Of a stretch of 64,000 nucleotides of DNA, positions 47,154 through 58,508 are shown in pieces. The notes below the pieces were generated by a model. That model searched no databases and was not told the origin of the DNA. It saw only the letters and a list, made by a program, of their open reading frames with translations. Source of the stretch: Panagrolaimus kolymaensis (taxonomy: Eukaryota > Nematoda > Chromadorea > Rhabditida > Panagrolaimidae); contig JAJQJQ010000013.1 of the NCBI GenBank assembly GCA_028622995.1, forward strand, positions 1,240,001 through 1,304,000, written 5' to 3'. Positions within the stretch are counted from its first letter, which is position 1; every line of letters starts with the position of its first letter. The position numbers and the translations under genes were made by a program.

Positions 47154-49007
47154 ATGAATTACTGCATTTTATTTATTATGTTTGGAATTTTTGGATTTTT
47201 GGATTCTAAAAAATGGCGTCCATGTCCTGGCCCTTTACCAGTTGCAAGTAGTGGTAAGGTTTAGAAAAAGCAGCAACAAAAATTTATATATTAGGTTTTT
47301 CAAAAGTTTAAAAAAATATAAAAGTAAAAAATTACAAAAATTATTAGTCAAAATTTTGAAACAGCCAAAAATAAAATATTATGCTATTTTCTTTCATTGT
47401 TTAGGTCCTGAAGTAAATGCCGCTGGTATTTCTCCCGATGATAAAGTTATTTTAACTGATGATGGAAAGTTTAAAACATATAAAATGTTTGGTCAAAATG
47501 GAAATTATGACGACAAAATGACGGAAAGTTTTTTTTCTCCCTTCAATTAGAAGAAGCTCAAACAAAAGTAGCTAAAAAACAATTATTATAATATCAATTT
47601 TTCTTAAAAATAAAGGTGGTTTTTAGCACTGTCAAGAATTTACCTGTGGAAGAAAAACATTTCCACATGGTTTTAACGTTGATATATATAATGGAAAAGC
47701 ATTAATGCAGTGTGAAGAACATCGATGTGTCCATCCAGATACAATCAAGTGTCGAAAAACAACCTAATATGGAGCTTGTCGAGGCTTTATATGAATGGAT
47801 TTCTGGATTCGTTGAACGAAAAAATGAAACAAAAGAATGGCTCGAAGTTGAATGTTGTCATTCGACAGAAAATACAAAACCAATATTTGTTAAAATTATT
47901 CCAAATGAGCTTTCATATAATCATGATTATGTTGTTGTAAATGAAAAACTAATTGCAATGGATTATATTAAAACAATTACTAAAGTAAAACATGGAAGTC
48001 GGTAATAATTAGTTTTTCTTCATTTTACTTTCCATAACTTGTATTATTGCATAATTTTACAGTGCAACCTATACATTAACTATTTATCGAATGACATGTC
48101 CTCCTTCTTCTTTTAATTTCACAGATGTTCCAAGTGTTTATGATTCAGATTTACACGATGCCGATGGAACAAGCGTCTTTGAAGTTAGCTATTTTTACAT
48201 AATATAAAAAAAATAGTTACGTATTTTGGTTTTAGAACCCAACAAAAATGTGCAATAAAGAAACAGATTTTCATGTCCTTCATCTTTATTATGGTTGGGA
48301 AGGAAAAAAACAAACTAACCGACGATGTCTTGCTAAAAATTGCTTGAATGAAAAAAATATTGTTTGTACGAAAAACGTTAAAATGGAAGATTGCGTTGAA
48401 GAGAATCAATGGGTCGCAGATATAAAATTAAGAGGAAATTCTGCAGATAATGAATTGGATGTTGAATGCTGCCAATATAATGCCGATTCAAAGGACAATT
48501 TTAATCCAGAATTTGCGGAAACGCTTAATTTTACTGATATTCACGTTGAAATCGATGATAAAGTATTAGAATTTACATTAACTACGGGTTTTGGGTATAT
48601 CAATAATATTACTGTAGAAAACACCATTGATAACGGGTAAGATTTTTATTTATTTGAAAAAATGGAGTTTAAAAATAAAATTTTTTTGATGCAAAAAAAA
48701 TGGAAATAACTCACTTTTTTAAATCAAAAGCTAAAATTAATGTATTTTTAGAACTATCTACTGGGCCTCTCTTTATAAAGTTAATTGTTCACGATCTTTT
48801 TTATCGAATGATCCCAGATATATGTGGTACAGCTTCTTTAATTCAATTGCAACTATAGCTAAAAGTGCATTAGAACAAAATTCTTTAAACAATTCAACTC
48901 ATGCTTCAGGAAGTAATAGTAATCTTAAACAAAAGAATGAAGAATTAGCAAAAAAATTATTAGAACAAAAAAATGATCCAATTTTGGCGTTGCTTGGAAA
49001 AAATTGA
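47154..49007 (+). pseudogene. Broken copy of the tandem Wart-like secreted protein
   Basis: Tandem paralogue of the gene at 49521-51295. Exon positions correspond: 47154-47253, about 47405-47550, 47627-48001, 48063-48183, 48236-48636 and 48752-49007. Homology runs from the signal peptide to the DPILALLG C-terminus. Three lesions are visible. The exon 2 donor (GTAAGT in the intact copy) is lost and replaced by AGAAGA. A TAA stop lies at 47765-47767 where the intact copy has GAA. A one-base insertion follows shortly after, so downstream homology (WISGFVERKNETKEWLEVEC) is in another frame. Exons 4-6 remain open, and module 2 is nearly identical to the intact copy, which points to a recent loss. 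Sequencing error is unlikely to explain three lesions. Confidence 0.8.
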
Positions 49008-49520
49008 AGTTTTTTTAATTTGCTTATTTCTTCTTTTTGTTTTACTTTATTCATTTTTTTAACTTGAATGTGTAACAACAAAAAAAATAATGGGAATGCA
49101 AAAATATATTAATTTATAATAAAAAATAAATGAAGGTATTTTTTTTACAATAAATTTTGTAGTAACAAACTTTTTTCTTCTTCAAACGAAAAAAGTTCTG
49201 AGATTACAATTAACTCAAGGAGCTGTGATGCATGGAAAATTATTTTTAGATTTTTTATGAAAAAATAAATTGCCCAACTTTTTCTTTCTATTATTGCGAC
49301 AGCATCCAAATGAAAGAAAAAAAGGTGGGTCAAATCGTTTAAAAATCTATGAACGTTTGCGATTTTTGGCAATGAAGAAAATCTTATGCAATCTCTTTGA
49401 TGCAATCTTTGGCAATTTTTTTTTTCATCGGATATTTGGCACTTCCCTTAAACACAAAAACCAAACAGCGACTTTCCTTTTTTTGTTTTTTGATCACTAA
49501 TTGTCCATTTTTCTGCAACG
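49008..49520. repeat. Duplicated spacer, left copy (51319-51410 is the right copy)
   Basis: The stretch around 49300-49376 (CATCCAAATGAAAG ... GTCAAATCGTTTAAAA ... GTTTGCGATTTTTGGCA) recurs at about 51328-51400 downstream of the intact gene, with the same order and few changes. It marks the ends of a roughly 2-kb tandem duplication unit. Confidence 0.6.
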
Positions 49521-51295
49521 ATGAAGTTGAGTATTTTTTTCTTCCTGTTTAGTAGTATTTTTGGATTTTTGGATGCTGCTAAAAATTATACTAAACTTAT
49601 ACAACAAGGCGGTTGCCCTGGACCTTCACCTTCTGCAGCCGGTGGTAAGTAATAGCATTTAAAAATATTTTAAACATTATTTTCCAAGTAGATTGTGGAC
49701 AAATTTTCTAAAAATAAGTAAAATCCTTATTGATTTTTTTAGGGATGGAAATTAATGCAGCTGGTATATTCCCAAATGATCAAGTTGTATTATCTGAAGA
49801 TGGAGAATTTATAACTTCTAATACGTATGGTGAAAATGGAACCGAACATTCTCCATACCCATTAATAGTAAGTTATTTGGATTAATTCATTCGTTTCAAA
49901 GTCGATAAATAATACAAAAATAATAATAATGATTTATAGTTTTGCCCAGCTTATACTTGTGGAAGAAAAACTTTTCCACATGGCTTTGGCTTTGAGCCAA
50001 ATGTCAAACGTATGTTAATGTTTTGTGAAGAACATCGATGTGTGCATCCGGAGACAATAAAATGTCGAAAAACCACAGAAAAAGGAGCTTGTCGAGGTGA
50101 AAATGAATGGGTTGCCGGGTTTGTGGAAAGGAAAAATGGCACTGAAAATTGGCTAGAAGTTGAATGTTGTTATTCAACAGTAAATACCAAACCTATCTTT
50201 ATCGAAAACCGCACCATTTCTGGAGTATATTATCATGATTACTTTGTGGAAAATGGAAAATTAACCGGTGTGGATTATTTTAAAACCATTGAAAGTATTT
50301 TTGGCGGGTAATTATTTTTAAACTTATTTTATTTATGTCCCTCAAAAAAAATGTCTGTAATGAAATACAAATTTTTAGTGCAAATTTTGCAATTTCCATT
50401 TATCGAATGAGTTGTGACCTTTCATTTAATGACACAGATGTTCCAAGCATTTTTGATTCACCTGAATCATTAATTGATGCTGATGGAACCGGAGCTTTTG
50501 TTGTAAGTTACTACTTCATCACAAATTTTGGGTTTTACTAAAGAAAATTTATTTTTAGAATGCCACGAAAATGTGTAACCAAGAGAAGGATATTCATGTT
50601 TTTGGTCAAGCTTTTAGTTTCCGAAACCCATTTGAAAACAAGTTAAAAAGATTATGTCTTAAACAAAATTGCTTGAATGAAAAAAATATTGTTTGTACGA
50701 AAAATGTTAAAATGGAAGATTGCGTTGAAGAGAATCAATGGGTCGCAGATATAAAATTACGAGAAAATTCCACAGATAATGAATTGGATGTTGAATGCTG
50801 CCAATATAATGATACAAATAGCGTTAAAATCGAATTTGTCCAAATTGTTAATTTTACTAACCCAAATATTGAAGCAGATGATAAAGTCTCTGAATTTGCA
50901 AATTTTCAATCGGAACATTTTATTAATAATATCACAGTGGACAACAGCTTTGAAAATGGGTTAGAATTGTTTTCGTTTCTTTTTTTTAAATCAATAAACA
51001 ATATTTATAATTATAAAATTATTTGTAAACATTTTTTAGCACTATTTATTTTGGAACAATGTATTCAATTAGTTGTTCCCGGCCTCCGCCTGAAGTAAAT
51101 GATTATGGACACATGCTACAAAGCATCTTATTTTACATGGCTGATACGGCTAGACGAATTCAAAAAGCTGTTTTGCGTAATGCTACCTTTGCCGCGGAAA
51201 TTAACCCCAAAGGTGCTCCTTCATTCCAAAGCATAATGGAACAACAAAAATCTCAAAATAACGACCCAATCATGAATCTACTTGGAGGAAATTGA
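49521..51295 (+). CDS. Secreted protein of two tandem Wart-like (hedgehog-related) modules
   Basis: Predicted 465 aa from exons 49521-49644, 49743-49867, 49940-50307, 50379-50502, 50559-50959 and 51040-51295. Signal peptide MKLSIFFFLFSSIFGFLDA. Module 1 (about 84-262): TCGRKTFPHGFGF, MFCEEHRC, ACRGENEWVAGF, LEVECC, then a strand-rich stretch ending in AISIYRMSC. Module 2 (about 252-400): RLCLKQNC, CVEENQWVADI, LDVECC, then YSISCS. WVA to the CC pair is 19 residues in both. The WV(A/G)..CC order and closing Y...RM.C fit the Wart-type N-terminal domain of nematode hedgehog-related proteins. No Hint autoprocessing domain follows. The Wart call rests on remembered motifs. Confidence 0.75.
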
Positions 51296-51772
51296 ATTTA
51301 CTCCTTTCTTTTTTGTTTTTCTATGGCGGCATCCAAAGAAAAAAAGAAAAAGATAGGTCAAATCGTTTAAAACCTGAGAATGTTTGCGATCTTTGGCATT
51401 ATTAATCACTTTTTCTCTCACTTATATTGCATGATTTGAAATTTTTAAGATAAACGTTGCTTTTTTAATCTTGCAACTAATGATAAGTTTTTTGTATTTT
51501 TCTTTCTTTTTTATAAAATAAAATTGTAAAGAAAATCCATTCACATTATCAAAAGTAATAAATTATTGTTTATTCAAAAGTTTTATAAAGCTTTGATTTT
51601 CTTTGCTTTTTTTTAAATTAATAAACACGTTATTAAAAATTTTATTTCATCCAACTACATACACGTATAAATGAAAAAATGAATTTACTAAATTTACAAT
51701 AAAAATTTTATATCATTTAAATTTTAAACATTTTGAAAGAGCAAACATAATTTATAAAGTAATTTAATTTAT
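51296..51772. other. Convergent intergenic region with duplicated spacer
   Basis: Contains the right copy of the duplicated spacer (about 51319-51410), then AT-rich 3' flanks of two convergent genes. Confidence 0.5.
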
Positions 51773-52954
51773 TTATTTACCGAATCCATTTCCACCGTTG
51801 CTAGATGATGAAGCTTGAGCTTGGGAATTGGATGAACCACCTTGATTTCCACCATATCCTGTTGGATAACCAGTCATACCTGGATAACCACCAGTGAGTC
51901 CTGGATTAACAGCGCCATAACCTCCACCAAGAGCTGGATTGACTGCGCCATATCCATTCATTCCTAATCCATTACTGCCATATGGAGACATTCCCATGGC
52001 GCTATAAGGTGAAGTGTAAGGATTCATTCCATAACCACCAATAGTTGTGAATGGATTATAGGCTCCAATTGTAAGTGGATTGTATGCGCCTGATGTGTAT
52101 GGATTAACTCCTAAGCCAGTATTAAGACCAGTAGCGCCTAAACCATTATATCCCAAGCCGGTGTTAAGGCCATTATAAGCTCCAAGACCATTCATTCCAT
52201 TAAGACTAGCTTGATTAAGACCATATCCATTTCCAAGTCCGCTGACCATTGGGTTGTAAGGAGAAGCATAAGGGTTTATGCTACTGTAAGGATTAAGAGT
52301 GCTCATGCCATAGCCATTTGAAAGACCATTAAGTCCCATCATGCTGCTTGTGTATGGATCAAGACCACCCATGTTACCATATCCAAGGCCATTAAGTCCA
52401 GTAGCTCCATATCCAGCTGTAAGAGGGTTGTATGTTCCTGTAGCTCCAATGCCATTATAAGCTCCAAGTCCTGTAGCTCCAAGACCGCCAGCGACAAGTG
52501 GATTATAAGCTCCAGCAGTGTAAGGATTGACTCCCATGCCAGCAGCATTGAGACCATTATATGCTCCATAACTTCCAAGAGTATTAAGACCTGCAGCTCC
52601 TAAACCCGTGGTGTATGGACTAACACCCAAACCAGCTGTGTAGGGGCTTGCTCCTAAACCTGTACCATAGGGATTGACGGCTCCACCATTGAGAGGATTG
52701 ATAGCTCCTGTAGCACCTAAGCCATTATAAGCTGTTCCAAGACCATTATTAACTCCAGTGAGTCCATTATTTGGATATACAGGTAAATTTACTCCATTTC
52801 CATTATTTCCAGTTCCAGTAGAACTTGATGAAGCTTGAGCTTGTGCATTATTAGATCCACCAACGCCCGGATTATTTAGGCTTGAAATGGGAATATTTTG
52901 AGCTAAACTGCTCGTAAGAAGAAAAAGTGAAATAATAAATGAAAGCGAAATCAT
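51773..52954 (-). CDS. Secreted Gly/Tyr/Asn-Pro-rich structural protein (silk/elastin-like)
   Basis: Single-exon gene, 393 aa. Signal peptide MISLSFIISLFLLTSSLAQ. The mature part is almost wholly degenerate short repeats of GLGATGLNG, NPYTSG/A, AYNPL and GYG type, with no cysteine, little charge and no folded domain. The C-terminus (NQGGSSNSQAQASSSSNGG) nearly equals that of the gene at 53590-54888, so the two are paralogues with differently evolved repeats. Likely a secreted structural protein of cuticle, eggshell or a secretion; the composition suits a flexible, Tyr-crosslinkable polymer. A TATATAA element lies upstream. Confidence 0.85.
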   Translation of the reverse strand: MISLSFIISLFLLTSSLAQNIPISSLNNPGVGGSNNAQAQASSSSTGTGNNGNGVNLPVYPNNGLTGVNNGLGTAYNGLGATGAINPLNGGAVNPYGTGLGASPYTAGLGVSPYTTGLGAAGLNTLGSYGAYNGLNAAGMGVNPYTAGAYNPLVAGGLGATGLGAYNGIGATGTYNPLTAGYGATGLNGLGYGNMGGLDPYTSSMMGLNGLSNGYGMSTLNPYSSINPYASPYNPMVSGLGNGYGLNQASLNGMNGLGAYNGLNTGLGYNGLGATGLNTGLGVNPYTSGAYNPLTIGAYNPFTTIGGYGMNPYTSPYSAMGMSPYGSNGLGMNGYGAVNPALGGGYGAVNPGLTGGYPGMTGYPTGYGGNQGGSSNSQAQASSSSNGGNGFGK

Positions 52955-53589
52955 TTTTTGAATTTAAGTGAATAGTGAACAGAGGAAAACTGAGTTGAAT
53001 TTGATAATTTAAAAAATCCTTATATAGTCATCTCAGTCACCCTCCATGAATATGCTGTGCTTCATGAGCTCAATAACCATGTTTTTATAAAATTTAATAA
53101 TAAAAACCGGAACAAATAAATAATATGTTAGCTAATTTTTTGATCATTAAAAAATAATAGTATTTTTCTTTGACTGTTTTTTTGATGACTATTTTTGTCG
53201 TTTTTTTTGATGAGAAAAACAACTTTAAATTTTAAGTAAGCTGTTCAAACAAATATCAAATTTTTGTAACTCCTAAAAAGTGATGTTTTTCCTGAAGAAA
53301 AACAATAGCTTCCCGCTTTTTTGCACGCATGTCCATGTATGTAAGAGCTAATCAAAAATTAGGATGTTGTTGATGACTATGTATGTTCAAGATAGATTTT
53401 TGAACGTTATGCTGTTACAATAATAACAAATAACAAATAATGGTGGTTTCTATGCCTCCGCCCAAATCCTTGCCCCGGATAAAGAAAAGAGTATAAAAGC
53501 ATTTAGTTTTTTGTGGATAAATCATCATCACTTTTCAGTGTGTATTCAATTTCCTATATTTTAAATTCTCAAAAATCTCAAATCTCGCA
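52955..53589. promoter_or_regulatory. Bidirectional promoter of the silk-like pair
   Basis: Divergent 635-bp region. On the minus strand TATATAAGG at about 53018-53026 lies 65-70 bp before the left ATG. On the plus strand TATAAAA at 53492-53498 lies about 90 bp before the right ATG. Most genes in this window lack a clear TATA box, so these two stand out as likely highly expressed. Confidence 0.65.
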
Positions 53590-54888
53590 ATGGTTTCTTT
53601 TGCTCCTTTGGTTATTCTTGCTCTTGTTTCAACGACAGCTTTAGCTCAAATTAATTATGGCCTCGGCGGTTACGGAGCTACGAACCCTGCTCTTGGTGGA
53701 TATGGTATGAGTGGTTTAGGTGGCATCAGCCCTTATGGATCATCTATTAACCCCGCTTATGGTAGTGGCCTTTATGGAGCTGTCAACCCAGCTCTCGGAG
53801 GATATGGAGGTGTTAACCCTGCTCTTGGAGGATATGGAGCTATTAACCCTGCCCTCGGTGGATATGGAGCTATTAACCCAGCTCTTGGAGGCTATGGCGC
53901 AGTCAACCCAGCTCTTGGAAGCTATGGAGCTATTAACCCAGCTCTTGGAGGCTATGGCGCAGTCAACCCAGCTCTTGGAGGCTATGGAGCTATTAACCCA
54001 GCTCTTGGAGGCTATGGAACAGTCAATCCAGCCCTCGGTGGATATGGAGGCGTTAACCCAGCTCTTGGAGGATATGGTATGAGTGGTTTAGGTGGCATCA
54101 GCCCTTATGGATCATCTATTAACCCCGCTTATGGTAGTGGCCTTTATGGAGCTGTCAACCCAGCTCTCGGAGGATATGGAGGTGTTAACCCTGCTCTTGG
54201 AGGATATGGAGCTATTAACCCTGCCCTCGGTGGATATGGAGCTATTAACCCAGCTCTTGGAGGCTATGGAACAGTCAATCCAGCCCTCGGTGGATATGGA
54301 GGCGTTAACCCAGCTCTTGGAGGATATGGAGCTATTAACCCAGCTCTTGGAGGCTATGGAACAGTCAATCCAGCCCTCGGTGGATATGGAGGTGTTAACC
54401 CAGCTCTTGGAGGATATGGAGCTATTAACCCTGCCCTCGGTGGATATGGAGCTATTAACCCAGCTCTTGGAGGCTATGGAGCAGTCAATCCAGCCCTCGG
54501 TGGATATGGAGCTATTAACCCTGCCCTCGGTGGATATGGAGCTATTAACCCAGCTCTTGGAGGCTATGGAACAGTCAATCCAGCCCTCGGTGGATATGGA
54601 GGCGTTAACCCAGCTCTTGGAGGATATGGTATGAGTGGTTTAGGTGGCATCAGCCCTTATGGATCATCTATTAACCCCGCTTATGGTAGTGGCCTTTATG
54701 GAGCTATCAACCCCGCTCTTGGAGGTTATGGAGTTGCCAACCCTGCTCTCGGTGGATATGGTAGTTATCCAGGATATGGCGGAGTTAATCCAGCTCTTGG
54801 AGGATATATGCCAAATCAAGGTGGTTCTTCATCAAATGCTCAAGCTTCATCTAGTTCCAACGGTGGAAACCAACAATATGGAAAATAA
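53590..54888 (+). CDS. Secreted repeat protein of NPALGGYGA(I/V) decapeptides (silk/elastin-like)
   Basis: Single-exon gene, 432 aa. Signal peptide MVSFAPLVILALVSTTALA. The body is about 35 copies of a ten-residue unit GGYGAINPAL (variants AV, GV, TV), 30 nt each. A longer unit beginning YGMSGLGGISPYGSSINPA recurs three times (DNA near 53700, 54072 and 54624); copies 1 and 2 appear identical for roughly 200 nt. The non-repetitive end, NQGGSSSNAQASSSSNGG, is shared with the divergent neighbour. No Cys, almost no charge. Proline plus glycine and regular tyrosine suggest an elastomeric or fibre-forming secreted protein, possibly Tyr-crosslinked. Function not known. Confidence 0.88.
   Translation: MVSFAPLVILALVSTTALAQINYGLGGYGATNPALGGYGMSGLGGISPYGSSINPAYGSGLYGAVNPALGGYGGVNPALGGYGAINPALGGYGAINPALGGYGAVNPALGSYGAINPALGGYGAVNPALGGYGAINPALGGYGTVNPALGGYGGVNPALGGYGMSGLGGISPYGSSINPAYGSGLYGAVNPALGGYGGVNPALGGYGAINPALGGYGAINPALGGYGTVNPALGGYGGVNPALGGYGAINPALGGYGTVNPALGGYGGVNPALGGYGAINPALGGYGAINPALGGYGAVNPALGGYGAINPALGGYGAINPALGGYGTVNPALGGYGGVNPALGGYGMSGLGGISPYGSSINPAYGSGLYGAINPALGGYGVANPALGGYGSYPGYGGVNPALGGYMPNQGGSSSNAQASSSSNGGNQQYGK
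53699..54740 (+). repeat. Nested tandem repeats within the silk-like gene
   Basis: 30-bp units of the type GGATATGGAGCTATTAACCC are arranged in three higher-order blocks. The start-to-start distances are 372 and 552 bp, both multiples of three, so the frame is kept. Confidence 0.85.
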
Positions 54889-57863
54889 ATAAATCTCAAT
54901 GTAAAATAGCTTTTTTTGTGTACTTTGATATTTTCTCAAAAAATAATTGTATTAATATTATGTTATGTAAATAAAAAATTAACATTTCTAAACTTTCTTT
55001 AATATTTAGCGAAATTTAAAATAAAAACTTTCTTGATTATTTGAACACCCAACAAAAAACATCAACAAAAATATGCTGTCGTTTTTGTAACTCTTCTGTT
55101 TCCCATCATTTCCTGTGAGTCAGTCAGTCAGTCTTTCGTTCAATTTGTTTAACTATCGGAGTTGGTTGAACGAAAGTTGTTTTTTCTTTTTCAATTTTTT
55201 TATTGCAAATAAGTTATAATTACAGTAAAAATAAAATGATACCATTGGTAATTATAAAAATTGTACTTTCATTCATTTTAACTATGTATGGTTTGGCTAA
55301 ATTGCTTCGTTAATTTAATATTATTGTTCTAGGGAAGTACATTAATTTTTTTGCATTAATATTGGCGTCCTGATTTTCTTTAAATTTTTTACTTTTAAAT
55401 CTATGATGGACTAAAGCAAAAAGTTTAAATTTAAAAAATCTGTTAATTGTTTTGTTATTGTTAAAATTGCAGCTTTGATAATTAATAAATAATATATTCA
55501 AAAAGAAATAAAAATGAAAAATTCAAAAAAAAAAACTACTTTTAAAAGATATACCATTCAATCAATGATTTATTTGTGAGAATTTTCTTTTTTTCGTTAT
55601 CAGTTTACCTCTCCAACTTCTTGAGTACCTTGTTCTGCGTACTTTTCATTTCTGCTGGTGAAATCAAATAATCTTTTTTTATGGAAAGAAAGCAAGAATT
55701 TCTTCAATTTTTTTTTACTTTCATTAATTATTGTTGTTTACATAATATTCTGACTAATTTAATCAAAATCATTAATTAGTTCCTAGCAATAAAATAAAGC
55801 TTATTTCTTAAATTGGATCCACGATTGTACCTCCATGAATTTGAAAATTTTGTTTTAAAAAAAATTTTTATTGTAAAAAATATATTATTAAACTTATATT
55901 GAAGATTTCTGTCATTCATTTATTTTTTCGTTAGACATTGCATTTGATTAAAGAAAAAGTTGGGCCAAAAAAAAGTTTAAAAAAAATAATGTTTAAAAAA
56001 TTAAAAAAACAAAATAATATTTCTTTGTTGGTAACGGACAAAGAAATTCTTTGCTACTAATGACTTTTTTTTTGGCTATTGAAGTCGTCTCGCATGTTTT
56101 TTATTTTATTCCTTTTAAAGATGCTTGGAATTTGATAGCACTTTTTTGCGATAAAAATAAAGCAAAGAGTTTTTTGATGGGTCTTTAAATTTTTTTGAAA
56201 GTAGTTGTTGTTGATATGTACCATATTTTTTAATCTAATTATTTGAAGCTTTTATCATTTTAATTTAATTTAATTTTTAATATTAATTTTATCTTTTGCT
56301 CTCCCCTAATATTCTTCTTCGTTATTATTATTTTTTGCTTTTGAAATGTCAAACATATTTTTTTCTTCAATCATCGTCCTTCAAAAAATTATTGTTCACA
56401 TCCACTTGTGAAAAGCTTTTTCCTTTTATTTTATTTCTTTATTATGATAATTAGCTCTTTTTGAACTATCGACAAACGACAAGAAGAAATGAAAGAAGCG
56501 CTTCCATAAAAAAAAATAAAAATCGTTTGCGCTTCTTTCTTTTGTAAAAAAAAAGATGCTTGATTGCCGCCGCGCAATGAGACATGGTCCCGGCCAAAGA
56601 AAGCACCCTTGTATTGGATGGATGATCGTAAAAAAAGGGTCAAAGAAAAAAAAAATGAGTGAAATTCAATTGTATCAAATGCAAGAATGAAAATTGACAG
56701 AAATGGTTGACACGATCATGCTTTTGCAACAGAAAAAATGATAAAGAGCAATCCGAGATTGTAAAAGATTAGCTTTTTCATTTTTATAAAAAGTAGAAGC
56801 TTTTATGCTTGAATCCGCTTTTTTTTTTTGCATTTGTCGGGAAAAAAATACAAAGGATGGACAAGTGCTTTGGAAATAAGAACAATTATAAGATTTTTGT
56901 AGCTGTTGTTCCTTTTTTTCATGGATAATAAAAAAAAGTCAATCGGTTATGTTTTTTTTCTTTGATTTTTTATTGTTCGAGATTATCGTGGTTTTTGAGT
57001 AATCCTATGATTGTTGCAAGGTTCAAAAGAAAATTGGAAGCAACATATTGAAAGCGAGAAAACACAGTAACGGGTTTGAAAATAAAATATTAACAAAAAT
57101 AAAAATTTTAAAAACTAAAATGTCAAATATTATTTTTTTCAATCTTTGAAGATTCTGAGCGATTTGACAATGAAAAAACAAAATAATTTTCGATGATCGA
57201 ATACTAACTCCCTCGAGAATTCAAGGAAGGTTTCTTTGTGGGTGTCAGTTACCGCTTTTTTTGTTGCTCTTTTGATTTTCAGTGACAGTCGGCAAAAACA
57301 AAAAAGCGGTAAAAATGAATAAAAATTAAAATGTGAAAGAGGTTTAATGTTTACAATCGTCATTTTTTAATGGATGAAAAATGTCAACTAATAAACAACA
57401 AGCTGCTCCGATTTTTGCCAAAACAAAAATTCAAAGCAAACAAAAATTAACAATATTATGCAAAAATTTGTTAATATCAATGATTCCGAAAATTAAAAAA
57501 ATTTACTGTAACTAAATTTTAAAAATATTTTCTATTGATTTGTTTGTAACATTTTTCTTCGATGAAATAAATAAATTTTTTTTGTTTGTTTACTTTTTTA
57601 TATGCTTTTTATTTTCCATGTTTTTGCTATCCCATCTTATAAAAAATCAAACAGGACAGCTGTTTGATCAAAAGCAACGGGACAAGGTCAAAGCTTCAAT
57701 TTTCACTCATCTTCTTTTCTTTTTTTTATTCGGTGGTTTTCAAAAATAGAAGAAGAAGAAAAGATGCTTGCGCAACCACGAACTACCAAAAAAAGAAAGA
57801 AACGTAATCTGAGAAAATCATATTCAATCGAATAAAAAAAGAACAAAAACACAAGCTTTAGTA
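54889..57863. other. Gene-free 3-kb region
   Basis: AT-rich downstream flank of the silk-like gene. Open frames (for example 55310-55501, 56431-56643) have no splice or domain support. Confidence 0.5.
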
Positions 57864-58500
57864 TAGAGACCGGCAAGTCGCATGCACGCTTGAGTGTTTC
57901 ACACAATTTTTTTCGTCATTCCATGCTCGAAAAAGAGAAAAAAAGAGGATGTTAATCATTAATTAAATAAATGGCAAATAAATTATACATATTTTTCATA
58001 ATATGTAATTTTATCTCCTGATTCCGAATATCTAATTTTTGATACAAGTTTTCCTTCATTAATAGCCTTAAAACTCAATTTTATTGTTCAAAAAATCGAG
58101 TTGCAGTGGGGTTGCAACGACTTTTTTGCATGAAACGATAGAAAATTAAATTTTCCATATATAGATTTTTATTAAAAGCGCGCACCGTCGCGCACTAAAA
58201 ATATGGCGACCAAAAAACTAATTATCTAGTTGATTTTACAGTGGAAAAACACAAAAAAGAGAAAAAAAGGCTGCTAACTTGCATGCTTGCTGCATTTTTC
58301 CCTTTCGTTGAATAATAAAAAACTGTTCTCAAGAACGAAAAATTTTTGATTTTAGAAAATTTGAATTCGACTTTTTGAGATTTTAATTAAGTCTTCTTCC
58401 ATTTATTTTTTTATATTCGGAATATTCATAGCATAAAGCACTAGATCGAAACAAAATTTTTAAGTTATCGAGAAAAAAAATTTTGAGCTGCCGGTCTCTA
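57864..58500. mobile_element. hAT-type MITE, TIR TAGAGACCGGCA
   Basis: 637-bp element with perfect 12-bp inverted termini TAGAGACCGGCA / TGCCGGTCTCTA. A perfect 8-bp duplication CTTTAGTA flanks it (57856-57863 and 58501-58508). Eight-base duplications and TAGAG/CAGAG-type ends fit the hAT superfamily. No transposase frame; the interior has a GC-rich patch (GCGCGCACCGTCGCGCAC) at about 58179-58196. Confidence 0.88.
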
Positions 58501-58508
58501 CTTTAGTA

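Noticed and set aside
53720..54892. Long out-of-frame Met/Leu/Glu repeats over the silk-like gene
   Set aside because: Alternate-frame product of the 30-bp repeat; the in-frame protein has signal peptide and paralogous C-terminus.
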